From Gammaproteobacteria bacterium HGW-Gammaproteobacteria-11 (lineage in GTDB: Bacteria > Pseudomonadota > Gammaproteobacteria > Pseudomonadales > Pseudomonadaceae), in contig PGZJ01000001.1 of the NCBI GenBank assembly GCA_002840055.1, positions 1 through 64,000 of the forward strand: a stretch of 64,000 nt of DNA, given 5' to 3'. A program made the position numbers and the translations under genes. Below, one piece after another: positions 48,746 through 57,863 of this stretch. Positions within the stretch are counted from its first letter, which is position 1. Every line of letters starts with the position of its first letter. The notes under the pieces are model-generated. The model saw only the letters and a program-made list of their open reading frames with translations. It did no database searches and was not told the origin of the DNA.

Positions 48746-51700
48746 TCAATCCTCTTCCCAGCTCTCCAGTATCTCTTCCACCGTTTGACGTATGTCCCCT
48801 TCCAAATCATCCAGTAATCGAACCTTAACTAAGGGGCTCATTCGTCTGATGCCGTAACTTAAGCAAGCGAGAATTGTTGCCCTTAGCTCCGGATCGCTCG
48901 CTAAAGTTAGTTGCACCTCGTCTTCACTAGACTGGACATGCACACCAAAGAGTTGTATTGCCAGCGCTTCGCGGACTTTGATATCAGGATCAATTGCTAA
49001 TTTTCTTTGGACGTCCGGTGTAAGTGGACGCTCAACGCTAGATGTCTCAATCAATCTTAGTCTGACGCCCTTATCTGCATCATTTGCCAACAGTGCTTGT
49101 GCTTCAGAAGAAAGACGATCGTTCTCAGCCAAAGCCATGCGCACACCGCGGTCGCTATCTTGGGTCAACAAGACTTGGACGTCATCGCACAAACCATTGC
49201 CTAACCCGCCCTCGCATCCCTTAGCCAAAGCTCGTCGAACACCGATCATTCTATCCTTGGCAATTAAGCGTTGGACTGTCGCAGGAAGTCCCAACTGGCT
49301 AGCAAGCAGTTCACGGATGGACTGCTCAGCATCGTTAGCAAGAATCTCCTGCGTCTCAGGGAGTAGCGCACACTCACCTGTCAACAGACAGGTCCGTACA
49401 CCTTTGTCCGAGTCCTTTGCGAGTTGTGCCTGAATAACCTTACCTGTCCGCCCACGCGCTGCAAGTAAACAGCGAACTCTTACATCTCTATCCTTTGCTA
49501 ATTGCACCTGCATCGCTAGATCTAGCGATGGGTTGCTCAACAGAGCTACTCGGACATCAATGGATGTGTCGTGAAGAAATTGACGAAGAATAAGCTGATC
49601 GACATTCTCGTTAGCAGCTAGCACTTGCCTTACCTCAACCCTGCTCTCCTCAGATAACTTTTTCTGGATGGAGTTAGGCAAACTGGGGTTGCGTGCCAGT
49701 GCTTTCAACTGCGGTTCCAAATGCCCTTGGTAGATTTCAGTCATCAATGCTTCAGTGATACCAGGGTTTGAGGAGAGACTCTCAATAACTTCAGTTTTGC
49801 CGGCCTCATATAAGCCTTGGTATTGGGTTTCAGTTAGATAACTATTTGTAGCAAGCTCTGTCTGCACACCGAGGTCTGCGTCAACGATCAATTTGTCAAA
49901 CACTAGCCCAGGTAGCGTCTTATCATGAGCCAAGCAACGACGTACCCTAAAATCTCCTCCATCAGCGAGTCTGGCTTGAAGTTGCCCCTCAAGTTCCGGA
50001 TTTGACGCCAATTCGATCAGAATTTCTTCGATACCCTCTTCTAACAATTGCAACTGGATATGCGCATCACGAGTATTTCTTGCTAGAGCTTTCTTTACAT
50101 CAACCGCGTCTATAGCCAACCTTTCCTGAACTGCTCGCGGCAAATCTTGAACCGATGCCAGATGCTCACGAACGCATACTTCCTGATCGTTTAGGAGCTT
50201 TTCATAGATGTGCCCATCAAGACGATCGTTTCTTGCCAGCGCAGCGCGAACCTCAGAGCAAGAATCTCTTACCAGAAACTCCTGCATTTCAGCCTTGATA
50301 AAAGGGTTACCTGCCAAAGCAATACGCACAGATGCAGCCCCATGCTCACTCAGCTTCAGCTGCACCTCAGCAGGCTTAACATGAGAGCTGCCAGCCAGCT
50401 TTGTCTTTACTTCATCCACATCGTCGATCAAGTAATGCAGTGCAGCACTGGTAAGGCTTGGGTTCTCCGCAAGAAGACAACGCACTTCTGGGCTCGGGTC
50501 TTGAGCTAACCTGATCTGAGCAATGGCACTTAAGCTTTCGTTACCTGCCAGCGCTATGCGCACGTCAAGATCACATTCAACCAACTGCAGCTGGACTGAG
50601 TCAGGGAGAAGGGCAGCCCCCGAGCGTCGAGCCAATGCATCGAGAACTTCCAGCTCTGCACGTCTAACCAATGACAATTGTGCCGCTTCACTTAAATCGC
50701 AGCGCTTAGCGAGAGTTACTAATACATCGAGCGACGAATCCTTCGCAAACTCATCCTGCACCTCAGTTTCAAGATTATCGTTTCCGACCAAACTTTGCCG
50801 TACAGTCACATTCTCGTCGGCAACCAGAATAAGCTGAATAGCCTTTGCCAATGCGTTGTTACCCGCCAAAGCCCTGCGAACATTCACATCCGGAATACCT
50901 AGCAAGCGCCGTTGCAAGTCCTCGTTTTGCGTTCTTTCCGCCAATTGAGCAATTTGAACATCACGAATTTTCAGGCGATCGAACTGCGCTGCAATCAGAT
51001 CGTGGGGAGCATGGGCATGTAAACAGGCAATATGTAGCAACGTGCTGTCAAAGCCCGGCTGTCCCTCTTCAATATTGATCCGAAGGGTCAGTAAATCTGC
51101 TGAACAATTGGGGTTTTCATAGGCTGCAGCGCGAACGGTCTCATCAGTGTCAGAAACAAGCTTTTCCAGTAGATCTATCGGACAATCCTGATGTCGGGCG
51201 ATCCTAAGACGATTGATAGCGTTAGGACTATCCGCCATCTTGATCATATCCGCGACACTAAGACCGTCCTGTGCTGAGGCAGGTTTGAGTTTGAGTTTCT
51301 CGAAAAGCTCCTCATACTTTGCCACCTGGTCTCGCAGGGTCTCCCTCAATGACATTGTATGTTCAATCGCAATTTCGAGATCTTCGAATTTAAGCCCCCT
51401 GTTCTTCAAAAATGCGATTTCTCTAGCCTCATTGACCGCATTCTGGATATCAGCCCCCGCGTAGTCACGGCAAAGTCCGACCAGGCGGCTTCGCTGAGCG
51501 CTGGTTAACTCAAGCGTCTCGCTTCGGAGATGGATGTCTAGAATCGCACTGCGCTCGGTAGCGTTGGGGAAACCCACATAAAACACCTCATCGAACCGCC
51601 CTTTGCGTAACAACTCAGGTGGCAGCGCGGTGATGTTGTTAGCAGTAGCAATAACAAAAACCGCACCGCTTTTTTCTTGCATCCACGTTAGGAAGTAGCC

Positions 51701-52774
51701 GAATAGCCTCGACGAAACCTCCGAGCCGCTGCCACTATTCATTCCAACAAATGCCTTTTCCAGCTCGTCGATCCAGAGAATACAAGGGCTGATTGACTCG
51801 GCCATACTCAAGGCGCGACGCATATTGTGCTCGCTTTCGCCCACGTATTTTCCCAGCAGCGAACCGATATCCAAACGCAGCAAAGGGAGTTGGAATAAAC
51901 CTGCTGCGACCTTGGCGGTAAGCGACTTACCGCAGCCAGGCATCCCCGCAATAAGTACGCCTTTTGGCGCTTGCACTCGGGCTTCGCGGGCGTCATCGAG
52001 GCGACTAAAAACGTTGGCTCGGCGCTTAAGCCACTCCTTGAGATTTTCCAAGCCGCCGATGTCGGCATCACTCTCGCTGACCTTAAGCATTTCCAACACA
52101 CCACTCTTGGAAATGATCTGTTCCTTCTCACTCTGAATCAGTGCCAATGCTTGATCGTCAACCTGATCGTGATGCTGGCGTACCATCGCCAAAACCGAGC
52201 GAATTTGCTCCTCGTTGAGACCGCTGCATGCCGCAAGAAGTCGCTGACGTGTTCCCTTGGGTACATCCAAACCTAGCCGATCAGCATGACCGCTGAGTAA
52301 GCTGCTGATCTCGGTACCTTGGGGTAACGGCAAACGCAGAAGAGTGATTTGAGCCTCAATCTCAGGAGGGATCGACAACGTCTCGGAGACTAGTACCACT
52401 GCTGCTCTACCACGATGGTGACGTTGAATGCGGTTCAGCAACTGCTTCAATCGCGCGACCGCTAAAGGTTGGTTCTCCAGGGCACTGCGGGCGTCCTTGA
52501 TAACAAAAAGCTTGTTATCAAGGTCGTCATCCAATAACGACGGCAGACTGCCTGCAAGGTCCATTCTGGCTTCTTGGTTATCCCTGGGCTGCTTGTTGAC
52601 GAAGTCCACCCATCCATAACCAAGGTTCCACTCCTTGGGATAAAGTGATAGCTGGGTAGCTACATCCTGGAGCATGGCATCAACTCGGGCTTCCTCACCC
52701 GAATGAATGTAAAGCCCGGGATAGCCAGATACTAAATAGGATTCGATCTTCTTTTTCAGGTCACTCAAATTCAT
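48746..52774 (-). CDS. Ycf46-like AAA+ ATPase fused to about 27 LRV repeats
   Basis: 1342 residues. Residues 1-205 resemble the degenerate N-terminal domain of Ycf46-type ATPases (YLVSGYPGLYIHSGEE...LFVIKDARSALEN). A classic AAA module follows: Walker A GMPGCGKS (277-284), pore-type loop GKYVGESEHN, Walker B CILWIDELE (331-339), sensor-1 ATANN, arginine finger RKGRFD. From about 555 to the end there are about 27 repeats of roughly 24-26 residues with the pattern D-x-x-VR-x-x-LA-x-N-x-x-L......L-x-x-D, the leucine-rich-variant (LRV) type. The ATG is 52774; a GTG at 52783 overlaps the upstream stop (GTGA). Function unknown. Confidence 0.88.
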   Translation of the reverse strand: MNLSDLKKKIESYLVSGYPGLYIHSGEEARVDAMLQDVATQLSLYPKEWNLGYGWVDFVNKQPRDNQEARMDLAGSLPSLLDDDLDNKLFVIKDARSALENQPLAVARLKQLLNRIQRHHRGRAAVVLVSETLSIPPEIEAQITLLRLPLPQGTEISSLLSGHADRLGLDVPKGTRQRLLAACSGLNEEQIRSVLAMVRQHHDQVDDQALALIQSEKEQIISKSGVLEMLKVSESDADIGGLENLKEWLKRRANVFSRLDDAREARVQAPKGVLIAGMPGCGKSLTAKVAAGLFQLPLLRLDIGSLLGKYVGESEHNMRRALSMAESISPCILWIDELEKAFVGMNSGSGSEVSSRLFGYFLTWMQEKSGAVFVIATANNITALPPELLRKGRFDEVFYVGFPNATERSAILDIHLRSETLELTSAQRSRLVGLCRDYAGADIQNAVNEAREIAFLKNRGLKFEDLEIAIEHTMSLRETLRDQVAKYEELFEKLKLKPASAQDGLSVADMIKMADSPNAINRLRIARHQDCPIDLLEKLVSDTDETVRAAAYENPNCSADLLTLRINIEEGQPGFDSTLLHIACLHAHAPHDLIAAQFDRLKIRDVQIAQLAERTQNEDLQRRLLGIPDVNVRRALAGNNALAKAIQLILVADENVTVRQSLVGNDNLETEVQDEFAKDSSLDVLVTLAKRCDLSEAAQLSLVRRAELEVLDALARRSGAALLPDSVQLQLVECDLDVRIALAGNESLSAIAQIRLAQDPSPEVRCLLAENPSLTSAALHYLIDDVDEVKTKLAGSSHVKPAEVQLKLSEHGAASVRIALAGNPFIKAEMQEFLVRDSCSEVRAALARNDRLDGHIYEKLLNDQEVCVREHLASVQDLPRAVQERLAIDAVDVKKALARNTRDAHIQLQLLEEGIEEILIELASNPELEGQLQARLADGGDFRVRRCLAHDKTLPGLVFDKLIVDADLGVQTELATNSYLTETQYQGLYEAGKTEVIESLSSNPGITEALMTEIYQGHLEPQLKALARNPSLPNSIQKKLSEESRVEVRQVLAANENVDQLILRQFLHDTSIDVRVALLSNPSLDLAMQVQLAKDRDVRVRCLLAARGRTGKVIQAQLAKDSDKGVRTCLLTGECALLPETQEILANDAEQSIRELLASQLGLPATVQRLIAKDRMIGVRRALAKGCEGGLGNGLCDDVQVLLTQDSDRGVRMALAENDRLSSEAQALLANDADKGVRLRLIETSSVERPLTPDVQRKLAIDPDIKVREALAIQLFGVHVQSSEDEVQLTLASDPELRATILACLSYGIRRMSPLVKVRLLDDLEGDIRQTVEEILESWEED

Positions 52775-52779
52775 GCACG

Positions 52780-54354
52780 TCACCAGAAAGCCGAGATATT
52801 GGAGGCTATGTTACGCATGTCATTGCCTAGGGTCTCGACTGCCCGCCCCATCTCATCAAGCAGCGAGACTGCGACGCGAGTAGCCGTTTTCGCAACTTTC
52901 TTGCCAGCTTCGTAAACCACGTTGCCAATCTGTCCGCCTACAATACCTCCGGCCACCCCTCCAACGAAACCACCGACAGCAATACCTACCGGGCCAAACA
53001 CCGTGCCGATCGCCAAGCCTAGCGCAGCGCCTTTAGCTGCTCCAGCAATGGCCATAGTTGTTGTCACCGTAGTATTACCGATAGCGTCAATAGCTTCCTC
53101 ACCGCTCAGCTCTCCCTTACCAAACTTGTAGAGTACTTTCGCGTTTTGCAGCCCTACGCATGCAATATTGGTGATCAAACCTGCTGGCGTGTTTCGTAAA
53201 GCAGCACCGAACCAACCATTTTTTATAGCCACGACCAGTGCCCCCGACACTGCCACTTGAGCTCCAGTGTTGACGCTGGCACTCAGCGAGCTTTCGAAGA
53301 ACTCTTTCAGATCACAATTAACGCTTGGATTTTGCCGACCATTGAAGGAGTTCCAGCAGCGCCGTGCAAGAATCCGCGTCCCCTGCATGCCTACTGCGAT
53401 GCAGCTTCCTATCAACGCTTGCTTACCAATCTGCCGAGCGATGACCGAGCGATTTGTTTCGCTCCAATCATATTGTCGAGTTTCAGAATCCTGCTGGGCT
53501 TGCTCTTGTCGTTGCTTAGCCTCCTCTTTGGTAAGGGGCTGTGAGCTCACGCCATCTGCTTCAATAACTTCAGTACTACCAGCGATATCTTTACTTTGTC
53601 CCTCAGGCACTAGAGGCGTTTGGCCCTCGTAATCCCCTCGATTCAGTAATACGTTGGTTCTGTTGGCGTCGCTACCGTACTTCGACTGGTAGCTGGAAAC
53701 CACGTTACCGCTAGCGTCAACAATCTCAATATCAACAGAGTTTAAACCGGTCGACTTTACAACCCGGGCGCGATAGCCGCTACCCTTGCTGACAGCATCG
53801 ATATTGAAGCTGTCAACGTGGTGCTGCTCAGCGATAAAGCCATCAAGGTTGGGGCTGCGGCTGATACCTCCATTAAGGTTGGTGACCATGTCACGAGCAT
53901 TTTTCGTGGCATCAGCTAGTGCCTGATCGATTCGGCCTGCGTAATGGCCAACATGCACTGACCCAGAAATGGCGGCTTTCGCCTCAATTTCTCCCGCCAG
54001 CCAAGACGCTTTACTCCTGCCCTTATCAATATGCGTTTGCAACGACTCTCTGGACTCATTGAACGAAGCAGTAGTGGAAATCACCTGCTTGCTGGCGCTC
54101 AATAGATCTTCTTCGCTAGACCACAGGTGTGGGTATTTCCTGAACTCATCACTGAGCCACTGGTCCAGCGGTTGATCACCGCGCACGTTGCAAGAGTCAA
54201 CGAAGGTGGTTATTAATTCCGTCGTTTTATCGCCATTGCTTAACTCACCACCTAATAACTCAATTTTGAGAAATTCTGCCTGTTCCAAGCCAGCCTGCTC
54301 AAAATCGTTGTTGTTCTTGTGTTCGTCGGCCATGTTATTTTCTTTAAACGTCAT
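52780..54354 (-). CDS. Glycine-zipper membrane protein, partner of AAA-LRV
   Basis: 524 residues, function unknown. Residues about 170-255 form a conserved-looking module: GFIAEQHHVDSFNIDA, GSGYRARV, NSVDIEIVDASG, SYQSKYG, GDYEGQTPLVPEGQ. D208 and Q223-x-K225 could be a PD-(D/E)xK-like D...QxK core. A charged coiled segment (275-295) follows. The C-terminal third has hydrophobic stretches (about 305-330, 360-405) and a glycine-rich helix pair (about 430-477, GAAKGAALGLAIG and GGFVGGVAGGIVGGQ). The ATG at 54354 follows GAGG. The stop overlaps the AAA-LRV gene, so the two are surely one operon. Confidence 0.8.
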   Translation of the reverse strand: MTFKENNMADEHKNNNDFEQAGLEQAEFLKIELLGGELSNGDKTTELITTFVDSCNVRGDQPLDQWLSDEFRKYPHLWSSEEDLLSASKQVISTTASFNESRESLQTHIDKGRSKASWLAGEIEAKAAISGSVHVGHYAGRIDQALADATKNARDMVTNLNGGISRSPNLDGFIAEQHHVDSFNIDAVSKGSGYRARVVKSTGLNSVDIEIVDASGNVVSSYQSKYGSDANRTNVLLNRGDYEGQTPLVPEGQSKDIAGSTEVIEADGVSSQPLTKEEAKQRQEQAQQDSETRQYDWSETNRSVIARQIGKQALIGSCIAVGMQGTRILARRCWNSFNGRQNPSVNCDLKEFFESSLSASVNTGAQVAVSGALVVAIKNGWFGAALRNTPAGLITNIACVGLQNAKVLYKFGKGELSGEEAIDAIGNTTVTTTMAIAGAAKGAALGLAIGTVFGPVGIAVGGFVGGVAGGIVGGQIGNVVYEAGKKVAKTATRVAVSLLDEMGRAVETLGNDMRNIASNISAFW

Positions 54355-54674
54355 ACTACTGCCTCGCACTTCAAGATGATGTTTATTGGCTTGATGGCCA
54401 TCATTTTTGATTATGCCCAGAAAGCTGGATAACCAGGATTATGAGCAAAGTAGGTAATTTCAATGAGTGACGTGAGACTGATACATCATTCCGCTCAGCC
54501 CAAACACAGAAAATATCCCGTTATGCTTTGCCCCCTTACGTTTAATCAATTTCAGCATAACCAGCATTTGCGACAAAATGGGTCGCAGCATTTATAGAAG
54601 GGCTGATTACTGGCAAACCCAGTCCTGTGCAAAGTGAACTTGCCTGAGTAGTTAGGGCCTCTCTACGCAATAAT
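54355..54674. other. 320-base intergenic stretch without a gene
   Basis: AT-richer gap between the HsdR stop and the start of the glycine-zipper/AAA-LRV pair. It should hold the promoter of that pair, but I see no -35/-10 that I would defend. A 6-base hairpin (TGCGAC 54569-54574, GTCGCA 54582-54587) lies about 90 bases past the hsdR stop without a T run. Confidence 0.5.
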
Positions 54675-57600
54675 TCACATCCACGCCTCACACAGCGTCT
54701 CCGCCTGCGCCAGCACCAGCTGGGCGGCTTCTTCAGCCTGATCCGGTGGATATTTGTACTTGCGCAAGATACGCTTGACCATCAATCGCAGTTTGGCCCG
54801 GACGCTATCGCGATTGCTCCAGTCCACCGTGACGTTCTGCCTGAGACTGTCAGTCAGTTCATGGGCAATCTTTGCGAGTATTTCGTCACCCAGTTCACGC
54901 ACCGAGGCTTCATTGTTGGCAAGGGCATCATAGAAGGCCAGTTCGTCATCGTTCAGGCCCAACTCATCGCCGCGCTTGCTGGCAGCCGCAAATTTCTTGG
55001 CCATCTCGATCAGCTCTTCGATAACCTGAGCCGTTTCAATTGATCGGTTTTGATAGCGCTTGATCACATTATCGAGCAATTCGGAGAACTTCTTTTCCTG
55101 CGCCAGATTGCTGGCGTACTTGCTCTTGATCTCGCCTTCCAGCAGTCGCTCCAGCAGTTCAACCGCGAGATTCTTCTCAGGCAGGTTGCGGACCTCAGCA
55201 AGAAACTCATCGTCCAGCAGGCCAATATTGGGCTTATCCAAACCCACCGCGGCAAACACATCAACCACATCACCGGAGACAACCGCATTACCGATGATCT
55301 GACGAATCGCCAGCTCGCGCTCTTCATCCGTTTTCTTCTTGGCGCTGATCTCACGCTTGGTCAGCATCACCTTGATAGCCTGAAAGAATGCCACTTCCTC
55401 GCGCACAGCCTTGGCTTCATCCAGTGTGCAGCACAGGGTAAAGGCTTTGCTCATGGCCAGGGCATTGTCGGCAAAGCGTTTTTTGCCATCCTCCAGGCCC
55501 AAGACATGGTTGGCCGCGCCAGCCAGCAACTTGTGTCCGCCGTTCAGGAAGTCGCTGTAATCGAAGCCATGCAGCAGGCTACGCAGAACATCGAGCTTTT
55601 CCTCCAGCACTGAGTAGGCCTCATGGGCATCAACAGTTGGCCGTCCCCTGCCCTTGCTGGCGGTATATTCCTTGAGCGCCGCTTTCAACTCGTTAGCAAT
55701 GCCAATGTAATCGACGACCAGACCGCCTTGCTTGTCCTTGAACACCCGATTTACCCGCGCGATAGCCTGCATGAGGTTATGGCCCTTCATGGGTTTATCG
55801 ACATACAAGGTATGCACGCAGGGTGCATCAAAGCCGGTAAGCCACATATCCCGTACAATGACCATCTGGAGGGGATCGTTCGGATCCTTGAAACGTTTCT
55901 CCAGGCGCTTTTTCACCTGATTGGGATATATATGCGGCCGCAATAACGCCTTATCCGACGCACTGCCCGTCATCACGATTTTAATTGCGCCCTTTTCAGG
56001 GTCTTCATCATGCCACTCAGGGCGAATGGCAATGATCGCGTTGTACAGGTGAGCACAGATCTCCCGGCTCATGGCGACCACCATGGCCTTGCCGCTTTGT
56101 GCCTGGTTGCGCTCCTCAAAGTGGGTCACCAGATCGGCCGCCACACTATGAATGCGCGGCTCTGCCCCTACAACCTTCTCAAGTGCCGCCCAACGGGACT
56201 TCAGACGAGACTGCTGGTCTTCCTCTTCATCCTCAGCCAGTTCATCGACCTCCTCGTCGATATAGGACAACTCCGAATCCTTGAGCGATAACTTGGCCAG
56301 CCTCGACTCATAATAAATCGCCACAGTAGCGCCATCTTCCTTGGCCTGCTGCATGTCATAAACGTGGATGTAATCGCCAAATACCGCACGGGTATCTCGG
56401 TCTTCACTGGAAACCGGCGTACCGGTAAAGGCCACGAAGGTTGCGTTGGGCAGCGCATCGCGCAGGTGCTGAGCATAGCCAACCTGATATCGAGCACCGT
56501 CTTCTGCTGCTTTCAAACCAGGCGTCTTGAGTGTGGCGCTAAAGCCGTACTGCGTGCGGTGTGCCTCATCGGCTACCACCACAATATTGGAGCGGTTAGA
56601 CAACACCGGGAAGCTGTCTTCATCCTCACCCGGCATAAACTTCTGAATAGTGGCGAAGACAATGCCGCCACTGGGCCTGTTGGCCAGTTTCTCGCGCAGA
56701 TCACCGCGTGTTGCAACCTGAACCGGCTCTTCACGCAGCAAATCCTGCGACAAGGAAAACACACCGAACAACTGGCCATCCAGATCATTGCGGTCAGTGA
56801 TGACAACAATGGTCGGGTTTTCCATCGCAGCTTCCTGCATGACCCGCGCAGCAAAGCAGGTCATGGTGATGCTCTTGCCCGAGCCCTGGGTATGCCAGAC
56901 CACACCGCCCTTATGCGTGCCGCCCGGGCGCGAAGCGCTGACCACTTGCTGAATGGCCGCTCTCACTGCATGAAACTGGTGATAACCAGCGATTTTCTTG
57001 ACCAGTCGCCCATCATCCTCAAAGAGCACAAAGTAGCGCAGGTAATCCAGTAGCATCGCTGGCTGCAAGACACCGCGAACCAATGTCTCCAGCTCGTTGA
57101 ACTCACCAAGCGGATCAACAGTTACCCCGTCAATGGTGCGCCAACGGGCAAAACGCTCTATATCAGCTGACAGGGAGCCCATACGAGCCTCGCTACCGTC
57201 GGCAATAACGAGAATCTCGTTGTACTGAAAGAGATCGGGGATCTGCTCTTTGTAGGTCTGAATCTGATCGAACGCCTTGACCAAATCGGCATTCACATCC
57301 GCTGGATTTTTCAGCTCCAACAACACCAGTGGCAAGCCATTGACGAACAGAATGATATCTGGCCGTCTGGTATGTTTAGGTCCCTGAATGCTGAACTGAT
57401 TGATAGCCAGCCACTCATTGGTTTGCACATCGACCCAGTCGATCAAGCGAACAAAGTCGCCCCGTGTTTCTCCGTCCTTCTGGTACTGAACGGGCACGCC
57501 GCTGACCAACAGCCGATGGAACAGGCGGTTTGCCGATAGCTGAATCGGCAATCCAAGATCCACAACCTGTTTGAGTGCATCCTCCCGAGCTGCCACAGGG

Positions 57601-57776
57601 ATGGTCGGATTGATTCTGGCAATAGCCCCCCTCAAGCGTTCGACCAACAGCACCTGACGGTAATGCGCGCGCTCCGGGCTATCACCATCATGGGCGATAT
57701 CAGGGCCATAGAGGTGGGTATAGCCAACCTCCGCCAGCCAGCCGAGGGTTTCCTGCTCCAGTTGATCTTCAGTCAT
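54675..57776 (-). CDS. hsdR: Type I restriction endonuclease subunit HsdR
   Basis: 1033 residues, intact. The N-terminal nuclease is PD-ExK: D140 in RRPDIILFVNG and E154-x-K156 in LLELKN. The two RecA-like motor domains have Walker A HTQGSGKS (K301), the DEAH box VADEAHRTQ (403-406), and SF2 motif VI TGFDAP...QAIARVNRVF. A helical C-terminal domain docks on the methylase. It translocates DNA and cleaves it when HsdM/HsdS find an unmethylated site. No hsdM or complete hsdS is in this window, so its partners lie beyond the right edge or are lost. It follows the Hhe-like gene by 87 bases. Confidence 0.95.
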   Translation of the reverse strand: MTEDQLEQETLGWLAEVGYTHLYGPDIAHDGDSPERAHYRQVLLVERLRGAIARINPTIPVAAREDALKQVVDLGLPIQLSANRLFHRLLVSGVPVQYQKDGETRGDFVRLIDWVDVQTNEWLAINQFSIQGPKHTRRPDIILFVNGLPLVLLELKNPADVNADLVKAFDQIQTYKEQIPDLFQYNEILVIADGSEARMGSLSADIERFARWRTIDGVTVDPLGEFNELETLVRGVLQPAMLLDYLRYFVLFEDDGRLVKKIAGYHQFHAVRAAIQQVVSASRPGGTHKGGVVWHTQGSGKSITMTCFAARVMQEAAMENPTIVVITDRNDLDGQLFGVFSLSQDLLREEPVQVATRGDLREKLANRPSGGIVFATIQKFMPGEDEDSFPVLSNRSNIVVVADEAHRTQYGFSATLKTPGLKAAEDGARYQVGYAQHLRDALPNATFVAFTGTPVSSEDRDTRAVFGDYIHVYDMQQAKEDGATVAIYYESRLAKLSLKDSELSYIDEEVDELAEDEEEDQQSRLKSRWAALEKVVGAEPRIHSVAADLVTHFEERNQAQSGKAMVVAMSREICAHLYNAIIAIRPEWHDEDPEKGAIKIVMTGSASDKALLRPHIYPNQVKKRLEKRFKDPNDPLQMVIVRDMWLTGFDAPCVHTLYVDKPMKGHNLMQAIARVNRVFKDKQGGLVVDYIGIANELKAALKEYTASKGRGRPTVDAHEAYSVLEEKLDVLRSLLHGFDYSDFLNGGHKLLAGAANHVLGLEDGKKRFADNALAMSKAFTLCCTLDEAKAVREEVAFFQAIKVMLTKREISAKKKTDEERELAIRQIIGNAVVSGDVVDVFAAVGLDKPNIGLLDDEFLAEVRNLPEKNLAVELLERLLEGEIKSKYASNLAQEKKFSELLDNVIKRYQNRSIETAQVIEELIEMAKKFAAASKRGDELGLNDDELAFYDALANNEASVRELGDEILAKIAHELTDSLRQNVTVDWSNRDSVRAKLRLMVKRILRKYKYPPDQAEEAAQLVLAQAETLCEAWM

Positions 57777-57863
57777 TTATTCGGGCCTTACCTGGCGACC
57801 ATTCCGAGTAATATTGCGAACTGCTTGGTCAGTTGCAGCTGCGCAATTAATCATCATCAATCC

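Noticed and set aside
48760-51110. Tandem DNA repeat or collapsed assembly
   Set aside because: The repetition is at protein level only. DNA units differ strongly and the frame is kept throughout.
54675-57776. hsdR fragment at 46957 as part of the same gene
   Set aside because: The N-terminal sequences differ (MADSKEYQFQ versus MTEDQLEQET), so they come from two different systems.
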